Shown here: positions 40,926 through 45,920 of the stretch, one piece after another | Numbering within the stretch: the first letter of the stretch is position 1 | Layout: each line of letters starts with the position of its first letter | Notes under the pieces: model-generated | The model's input: the letters and a program-made list of their open reading frames with translations, nothing else | What the model was told of the DNA's origin: nothing | Databases searched by the model: none | Position numbers and translations under genes: made by a program | DNA from: Marmoricola sp. | GTDB lineage: Bacteria > Actinomycetota > Actinomycetes > Propionibacteriales > Nocardioidaceae | NCBI GenBank assembly: GCA_025965315.1 | Contig: JAOPXD010000177.1 | Span: forward strand, 1-45,920 | Length of the DNA stretch: 45,920 nucleotides | Direction of reading: 5' to 3'

Positions 40926-41906
40926 TCAGGCGTGGCCGTCGAACATCGACGTGACGCTGCCGTCCTCGAAGACTTCCTTGATCGCCCGGGAGAGCAGGGG
41001 GGCGATCGAGAGACAGGTCAGCTTGTCGAACTCCTTCTCCGGCGCGACCGGGAGGGTGTTGGTGATGACGACCTCGACCGCCGGGGAGTTCTTCAGGCGG
41101 TCGACGGCGGGGTCGGACAGGATCGCGTGGGTGGCAGCGATGATCACGCCGGCCGCGCCGTCGTTCATCAGGGCCTCGGCGGCCTTCACGATGGTGCCGC
41201 CGGTGTCGATGATGTCGTCGGTCAGCACGCACACCCGGCCGGCGACCTCGCCGACGACGCGGTTGGCGACGGTCTCGTTGGACCGGGTGATGTCGCGGGT
41301 CTTGTGGATGAACGCCAGCGGCACTCCGCCCAGGCGCTCGGACCAGCGCTCGGCGACCTTGATCCGGCCGGCGTCGGGCGAGACCACGGCCAGCGGCTGG
41401 TCGCCGTACTTGTCCTTGATGTAGTCCGCCAGGATCGGCAGCGCCATCAGGTGGTCGACCGGGCCGTCGAAGAAGCCCTGGAGCTGGTCGGCGTGCAGGT
41501 CGACGGTGATCATCCGGTCGGCGCCGGCGGTCTTGAAGAGGTCGGCGATGAGTCGCGCGGAGATCGGCTCGCGACCGCGGTGCTTCTTGTCCTGACGGCT
41601 GTAGCCCCAGAACGGCATCACCACGGTGATCCTCTTGGCGGACGCACGCTTGAGGGCGTCGACCATGATCAGGTGCTCCATGATCCACTCGTTGACCGGA
41701 GCGGTGTGGCTCTGCAGCACGAAGGCGTCGCAGCCGCGGACGGACTCCTCGTAGCGGATGTAGATCTCGGAGTTCGCGAACTCGCGCGCCTCGGTCGGCA
41801 CCAGCTCGGTGTCGAGACCGGCCGCCACCTCGTCAGCCAGACCCGGATGCGCCCGTCCGCTGAAGACCATCAGGTTCTTCTCGGTGGTTTTCTTCATTCC
41901 GCTCAC
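40926..41906 (-). CDS. prs: Ribose-phosphate pyrophosphokinase (PRPP synthetase)
   Basis: This 326-residue enzyme makes PRPP from ribose-5-phosphate and ATP. The catalytic-His region DLHADQLQGFFD (136-147), the flexible-loop SRQDKKHRGREPIS and the PRPP-binding motif VLTDDIIDTGGT (217-228) are intact. The start chosen is GTG 41906 (protein MSGMKKTTEK), because GAGGAG lies 9 nt upstream; TTG 41915 and ATG 41897 are in frame too. It follows glmU by 116 nt in the standard actinobacterial order glmU-prs-rplY-pth. Confidence 0.96.
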   Translation of the reverse strand: MSGMKKTTEKNLMVFSGRAHPGLADEVAAGLDTELVPTEAREFANSEIYIRYEESVRGCDAFVLQSHTAPVNEWIMEHLIMVDALKRASAKRITVVMPFWGYSRQDKKHRGREPISARLIADLFKTAGADRMITVDLHADQLQGFFDGPVDHLMALPILADYIKDKYGDQPLAVVSPDAGRIKVAERWSERLGGVPLAFIHKTRDITRSNETVANRVVGEVAGRVCVLTDDIIDTGGTIVKAAEALMNDGAAGVIIAATHAILSDPAVDRLKNSPAVEVVITNTLPVAPEKEFDKLTCLSIAPLLSRAIKEVFEDGSVTSMFDGHA

Positions 41907-42022
41907 GCTGTGCAACTCCTCGCAGGCACCACGGGTCCGGTCAGCACCGATTCTCGCTCACGGGCGGGCGCCTCCCCAACATCTGACCCCGGGATGCCAG
42001 CATCCGGACGAATCACGTCCAC

Positions 42023-43471
42023 TCAGGCGTCATCTTCGGCCGGTTCGGCCTTCGCGGCGTCAGCAGCAGCCTTGGCCTGGGCCGTCCCGGCACGTTTCCG
42101 CTGGGCCCACTCGTCGTAGTGACGCTGCGGACCGCTGGTCACGGCCAGGGAGCCCGGCGGTACGTCGCGCCGGATCACGCTGCCCGCGCCGGTCGCGGCA
42201 CCGTCCCCGACGGTGACCGGCGCGACGAAGGTGTTGTTGCTGGCGGTCTTCGCGTGCGCGCCGATGGTGGTCCGGTGCTTGCTGACCCCGTCGTAGTTGG
42301 CGAAGATCGTGCCGGCCCCGATGTTGGCGCCCTCGCCGATGGTGGCGTCCCCGACGTACGAGAGGTGCGGGACCTTGGCGCCGTCGCCGATCTGGGCGTT
42401 CTTGGTCTCGACGAAGGCGCCGATCTTGCCGCCGGCGCCGAGCTCGGTGCCCGGGCGCAGGTAGGAGAACGGGCCGACGGTCGCGCCGGCCCCGATGACG
42501 GCGAGCTCGCCGTGGGTCCGTACGACGTGAGCTCCGACGCCGACCTCGACGTCCTTGAGCGTCGAGTCCGGGCCGATCACGGCATCCTTCGCGACGACGG
42601 TGGTGCCGAGGAGCTGGACGCCGGGCAGGAGCGTGACGTCGGCGGCGAGCTTCACGTCGGCATCGATCCAGGTCGTCGTCGGGTCTGTGATCGTGACGCC
42701 GGCGCGCATCCAGCGCTCCAGGATCCGACGGTTCATCTCAGCCGCCAACGCCGCGAGCTGGACCCGGTCGTTGGCGCCCTCGGTCTGCCTCACGTCGTCG
42801 ATCGCGAAGGCGCCGACGGTGTGACCGGCCTGGCGGGCGAGGTGCACGGTGTCGGTCAGGTAGTACTCGCCCTTGGCGTTCGCGTTGCCGATCAACGGCA
42901 GCGCTACGTCGAGGAACTCGGCGTCGAAGGCCAGGATGCCGCTGTTGATCTCGGCGATCAGCGCCTGCTCGGCCGACGCGTCCTTCTCCTCGATGATCGC
43001 CTCGACGTCACCGGCCGTGCTCCGGACGATCCGCCCGTAGCCGAACGGATCAGCGACGACGCCGGTCAGGATGCTCATCGCGTCCGTCGAGGCGCGGTGG
43101 ACCTCGGCGAACGCGCGCAGGCTCTCGCCCTCCAGCAGAGGAGTGTCGCCGTACGCCACGATCACGGTGCCGGTGCGCGCCTCGGTGGGCAGCGCCGCCC
43201 AGGCGATCCGGACCGCGTGGCCGGTGCCTTCCTGGGTCTCCTGGACCGCGAGAACGACGCCGGGGACAAGGGCTTCGATGTGCGGGCCGACCTGCTCGCG
43301 CTGGGTGCCGACGACCGCGACGATCCGGGTCGGCTCGAGCGCAGCGGCCGCGTGCAGGACGTGGCCGATCATGCTCCGCCCCGCGATCGGGTGGAGGACC
43401 TTCATCGTCTTGGACTTCATCCGGGTGCCGCCGCCGGCAGCCAGGACGATGACCGTGAGGTCCTGCGTCAC
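42023..43471 (-). CDS. glmU: Bifunctional GlmU (glucosamine-1-phosphate acetyltransferase / UDP-GlcNAc pyrophosphorylase)
   Basis: This 482-residue enzyme makes UDP-GlcNAc for peptidoglycan in two steps. The N-terminal uridyltransferase domain starts with VLAAGGGTRMKS (9-20). The C-terminal left-handed beta-helix has hexapeptide repeats and the acetyltransferase segment YVGDATIGEGANIGAGTIFANYDG with the catalytic-type His in KHRTTIG. It ends in an acidic, Ala-rich tail, usual in actinobacteria. The start is GTG 43471 (MTQDLTVI), supported by GAGGAG 5 nt upstream; longer in-frame extension is not needed. Confidence 0.97.
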   Translation of the reverse strand: MTQDLTVIVLAAGGGTRMKSKTMKVLHPIAGRSMIGHVLHAAAALEPTRIVAVVGTQREQVGPHIEALVPGVVLAVQETQEGTGHAVRIAWAALPTEARTGTVIVAYGDTPLLEGESLRAFAEVHRASTDAMSILTGVVADPFGYGRIVRSTAGDVEAIIEEKDASAEQALIAEINSGILAFDAEFLDVALPLIGNANAKGEYYLTDTVHLARQAGHTVGAFAIDDVRQTEGANDRVQLAALAAEMNRRILERWMRAGVTITDPTTTWIDADVKLAADVTLLPGVQLLGTTVVAKDAVIGPDSTLKDVEVGVGAHVVRTHGELAVIGAGATVGPFSYLRPGTELGAGGKIGAFVETKNAQIGDGAKVPHLSYVGDATIGEGANIGAGTIFANYDGVSKHRTTIGAHAKTASNNTFVAPVTVGDGAATGAGSVIRRDVPPGSLAVTSGPQRHYDEWAQRKRAGTAQAKAAADAAKAEPAEDDA

Positions 43472-43551
43472 GTGCCCTCCTCGTTGCGGTGGTCGAGCCG
43501 GTTCCACCCTAGCGAAGGGGCACCCCGGTCACGAGCCGCGTCACCGCTGGC

Positions 43552-43557
43552 TAGGCT
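43552..43557 (+). promoter_or_regulatory. Candidate -10 box of the unknown gene at 43563
   Basis: TAGGCT ends 5 nt before ATG 43563, with no Shine-Dalgarno site between them, as in other leaderless candidates of this window. Confidence 0.42.
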
Positions 43558-43562
43558 GACGT

Positions 43563-44579
43563 ATGGCCCCAGAGTCCCTGTCCGATCGCCTTCTCGCCGC
43601 GCAGACCGCCTGGTTGCTCGACCAGCTGGTCGGGCCCGGCCTGGACGAGCGGATCGCGCGCGAGGTCGACGACCTGCTCGCGATCGGTGCGAAGGTCAGC
43701 GTCGACGACCTGGTCGATCCTGCGCAGATCAAGGAGATCGCGCGGCTGCTGGTCACCGCCGTACCGCCGAGCACTGCGGCCAGCTCTTTGGTCACCGCTG
43801 CCGCCGACGTCGCGTACGACGGCCCGGGCGAGCGCTTCACCCTCGCGGACGTGATCGACCGGGAGAACGTGGAGAGCCTGATCGACGAGGCCCTCGGGAT
43901 GACCGACCTGGCCGAGAAGTTCCTCGACCAGCTCACCGAGAGCCCGCTCGTCGCGACGATGGCGTCCCGGTTCGTCGGCAGGATCGTCGGCGACATGGTC
44001 CAGGCCAACCAGGCGATGGCCGACAAGATCCCCGGGCTCGGCTCACTGGTCTCGTTCGGCACCAGCGCCGCCGGCAAGGTCGTCGGAGCCGCGGACAAGC
44101 AGCTCCAGCAGGTGCTCGGAGACACCGCGGGCAAGGGTGCGACCTTCGCGATGCGCCGCCTCAACGAGGTCGTCCTCGACACCCTGAAGGACCCGACCGC
44201 GCGCGATGCCGCCCTCCAGGTGTTCGACCTGTACGCCGACGAGCCGGTGGCCCGGCTCGACCAGATCGGTACCCGCGAGGACATCCAGCGGGTCGCCGGT
44301 CTGCTCCAGGACATCGTGATCGCAGGTGCGCCCACGGACCCGGTGCTGGCCCTGGTCGACGCGTTGATCGATGCCTTCTTCGCGACGTACGGCGACAGCC
44401 CGGCGAGCACGCTGATCGAGGACCTGGCGATCACCCGGGACGACCTCGTCGGTCATGCCCGGGCGATCGTGCCGCGGGTGCTGACTGCGGCCCACGAGAC
44501 CGGCGAGCTCGAGCGGTTGATCCGGGCACGGCTCGAGCCGTTCTTCAGCTCGCCCGCCGTTGCAGCCATCCTCGGCTGA
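43563..44579 (+). CDS. Hypothetical helical protein, 338 residues
   Basis: No family was recognised with confidence. The sequence is soluble and almost entirely helical. It has alternating acidic and hydrophobic stretches, few aromatic residues, no Cys and no signal peptide. A central Gly/Ala-rich helix, IPGLGSLVSFGTSAAGKVVG (about 156-175), is the only weakly amphipathic or membrane-active-looking part. The frame has strong GC-rich third positions, so it is a genuine gene. It is divergent from glmU and convergent with the wax ester synthase gene (4 nt apart). Localisation and role are unknown. Confidence 0.85.
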   Translation: MAPESLSDRLLAAQTAWLLDQLVGPGLDERIAREVDDLLAIGAKVSVDDLVDPAQIKEIARLLVTAVPPSTAASSLVTAAADVAYDGPGERFTLADVIDRENVESLIDEALGMTDLAEKFLDQLTESPLVATMASRFVGRIVGDMVQANQAMADKIPGLGSLVSFGTSAAGKVVGAADKQLQQVLGDTAGKGATFAMRRLNEVVLDTLKDPTARDAALQVFDLYADEPVARLDQIGTREDIQRVAGLLQDIVIAGAPTDPVLALVDALIDAFFATYGDSPASTLIEDLAITRDDLVGHARAIVPRVLTAAHETGELERLIRARLEPFFSSPAVAAILG

Positions 44580-44583
44580 CCCC

Positions 44584-45903
44584 TCAGACCGGGGTAGCAG
44601 TCCCGACCCGCTCGAGCAGCTCGGCGAGCGAGCGCTCCAACCGGGCGACGAACCCGGCCGGGTCCGGCATCGCCTCGGGGATGGCGGTCAGCCCCAGGAA
44701 CATCCGGTCGCGGTAGCTGTAGCCGGTCAGGCTGAGCATGCTCGGCGCCAGCGCGATCGAGTAGGACGTCCACTCCACCAGCTCGACGTCTCCGAACCAG
44801 CGGACCGTCTTCGGCCCGGGCACGTTGGCCGTGGTGATCTGGTTGCCCACGATCGGGGTGATGTTCGCGAAAATCGCCCGTGCCCGCGGGATGAAGTGCT
44901 GGGTGATGTCCGATGCCTTGCGGTAGTAGTCGAAGCTCGCCGCCCAGCGCAGCCGGATCGCCTCGGCAGCACTGTGCGAGGTGGCGTTCAGCCGTTCCAG
45001 CGGGTCGGCGAGCTCGACGTGCAGGTACGCGAACGAGGTCGCGAACGCGTTGCCGTGGCGTCGGTCCGGATCGGTGGCTTCGGCGATCCCGAAGGCAGCC
45101 ACCTGCGGTCTGTCGACGCGCTCGCCCCGGGACAGCAGCTCGTCGCGCATCGCGCCGGCCACGACGGCGTGGAAGACCCCGTTGACGGTGACCCCGCTCC
45201 CCTTCGCGACGGCCTTGAGGTCGTGCAGGTCGAGGCTGCCGCTGGCGCAGACGCGTTCGCCTCCCCCGCGCGGGTTCAACGCCATCCGGCGTACGAGCCC
45301 GGGGATGGCGTGCTTGGGACCGAACTCCCGTGACGCCCGGCTGCTGTGCCGGACGGCGCGCACGAGCTCGGCAGCACGGGTGCGCGCGGTCAGATGTGGC
45401 ACCGGCGTCGCCGGAAGCGCCATGACCGGGGCAGGAGCCGCGCCCGCTTCGGAGGTGGCCGCGTGCAGCAGGTTGATCGTGGACTTGCCGTCGTTGATCG
45501 CGTGGTGGACCCGTACGACGACCGCCTGCAGCCCGCCGTCGAGCCCGTGCACCAACGTCATTGCCCAGAGCGGGTGCCGGCGGTCCAGCTGGCGCATCGC
45601 GAGCTCCGAGCAGACCTGGTCCAGGGCTGCGCGGTCCGGCGCATCGAGAACGACCTCGTCGAGGTGGTGAGCCAGGTCGAAGTCCTCGTCGGTGACCCAC
45701 GCCCAGGCGCGTTTGCCGGGCATCCGCCCGACCCGCTGGGTCGCCCGCGGCGTCAGCGCGAGGTATTCCGGAACGATCCGGTGCAGGTCGTCCAGGGTGA
45801 TCTGCGCTCCGCGCCGCGCCGGATCGAGGACGACCATCTTGAGCGTGTGCGTCGGGGTGTCCGGGCGTTCGAAGCGCAGGAAGATGCCGTCCTCGCCGGT
45901 CAT
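44584..45903 (-). CDS. Wax ester synthase / acyl-CoA:diacylglycerol acyltransferase (WS/DGAT)
   Basis: This 439-residue protein belongs to the WS/DGAT family, which esterifies acyl-CoA to fatty alcohols or diacylglycerol to form storage lipid. The catalytic motif HHAINDG (133-139) fits HHxxxDG. A later TTANVPGPK segment matches the conserved N-V-P-G-P motif, and PLWAMTLVHG before the active site is also typical. Starting at ATG 45903 the protein begins MTGEDGIFLRFE, close to the expected N-terminus, with GGAG 3 nt upstream. The frame remains open to the window edge, so a few more N-terminal residues are possible. Acceptor preference is unknown. Confidence 0.92.
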   Translation of the reverse strand: MTGEDGIFLRFERPDTPTHTLKMVVLDPARRGAQITLDDLHRIVPEYLALTPRATQRVGRMPGKRAWAWVTDEDFDLAHHLDEVVLDAPDRAALDQVCSELAMRQLDRRHPLWAMTLVHGLDGGLQAVVVRVHHAINDGKSTINLLHAATSEAGAAPAPVMALPATPVPHLTARTRAAELVRAVRHSSRASREFGPKHAIPGLVRRMALNPRGGGERVCASGSLDLHDLKAVAKGSGVTVNGVFHAVVAGAMRDELLSRGERVDRPQVAAFGIAEATDPDRRHGNAFATSFAYLHVELADPLERLNATSHSAAEAIRLRWAASFDYYRKASDITQHFIPRARAIFANITPIVGNQITTANVPGPKTVRWFGDVELVEWTSYSIALAPSMLSLTGYSYRDRMFLGLTAIPEAMPDPAGFVARLERSLAELLERVGTATPV

Positions 45904-45920
45904 CCGCTCCGGGTGGGGCG

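Overview
The window is a gene-dense, high-GC stretch of an actinobacterial chromosome. A Nocardioides-like member of the Nocardioidaceae fits best, but this is inferred from gene content and style rather than a marker gene. Supporting signs are the fused F420 enzyme FbiC, a wax ester synthase/DGAT, a ChoD-like GMC oxidoreductase close to guaA, an MptB-like mannosyltransferase, many GTG starts, and many start codons placed 6-7 nt after a TANNNT -10 box with no Shine-Dalgarno site. No rRNA, tRNA, CRISPR array, IS element or phage gene was recognised. No gene-free gap exceeds 300 nt.

Layout. 1-3327 (+): tail of an acyl-CoA dehydrogenase, a FadD-type acyl-CoA synthetase and a DUF2236/MpaB-type protein (lipid activation and oxidation). 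3332-4917: a glycerophosphodiester phosphodiesterase (-) and a YbaK-like protein (+). 4955-8446 (+): an ABC exporter pair whose two ATP sites are degenerated in a complementary way; the second gene carries a one-base frameshift just before its ATPase domain. 8489-12639 (+): a small unknown protein, an F420-dependent LLM oxidoreductase behind a perfect 11-bp-arm palindrome, and fbiC, which makes the F420 chromophore. 12641-17499: a sugar ABC importer (binding protein, ATPase, permease; -) divergent from a ROK repressor (+), sharing a control region with mirrored 10-bp sites. 17496-18800 (-): a cytochrome P450.

18989-29632 is an envelope region. It holds an LPXTG-type surface protein coupled to a DUF4012 protein, an orphan branched-chain-type binding lipoprotein with a repeat linker, an MprF-like aminoacyl-phospholipid synthase, a secreted trypsin-like protease, a separate MprF-like flippase, an MptB-like GT-C mannosyltransferase and a secreted arylsulfotransferase-like protein.

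29672-45903 is mostly on the minus strand. It contains guaA; a small, possibly frameshifted gene; a GMC oxidoreductase overlapping an aldehyde dehydrogenase; a secreted protein; a stand-alone LigD-type polymerase with a CysQ-like phosphatase; two paralogous secreted Ig-like proteins; and the housekeeping run glmU, prs, rplY (L25/Ctc), pth. A conserved-looking unknown protein (+) and a wax ester synthase/DGAT (-) close the window.

The most promising unexplained signals are a folded 5' leader upstream of rplY (an outer 9-bp stem enclosing two hairpins), the complementary degenerate ABC pair, the mirrored operators of the ROK/sugar-importer locus, and the two-gene MprF arrangement around a secreted protease. 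No complete, clearly new multi-gene system can be claimed from sequence alone.
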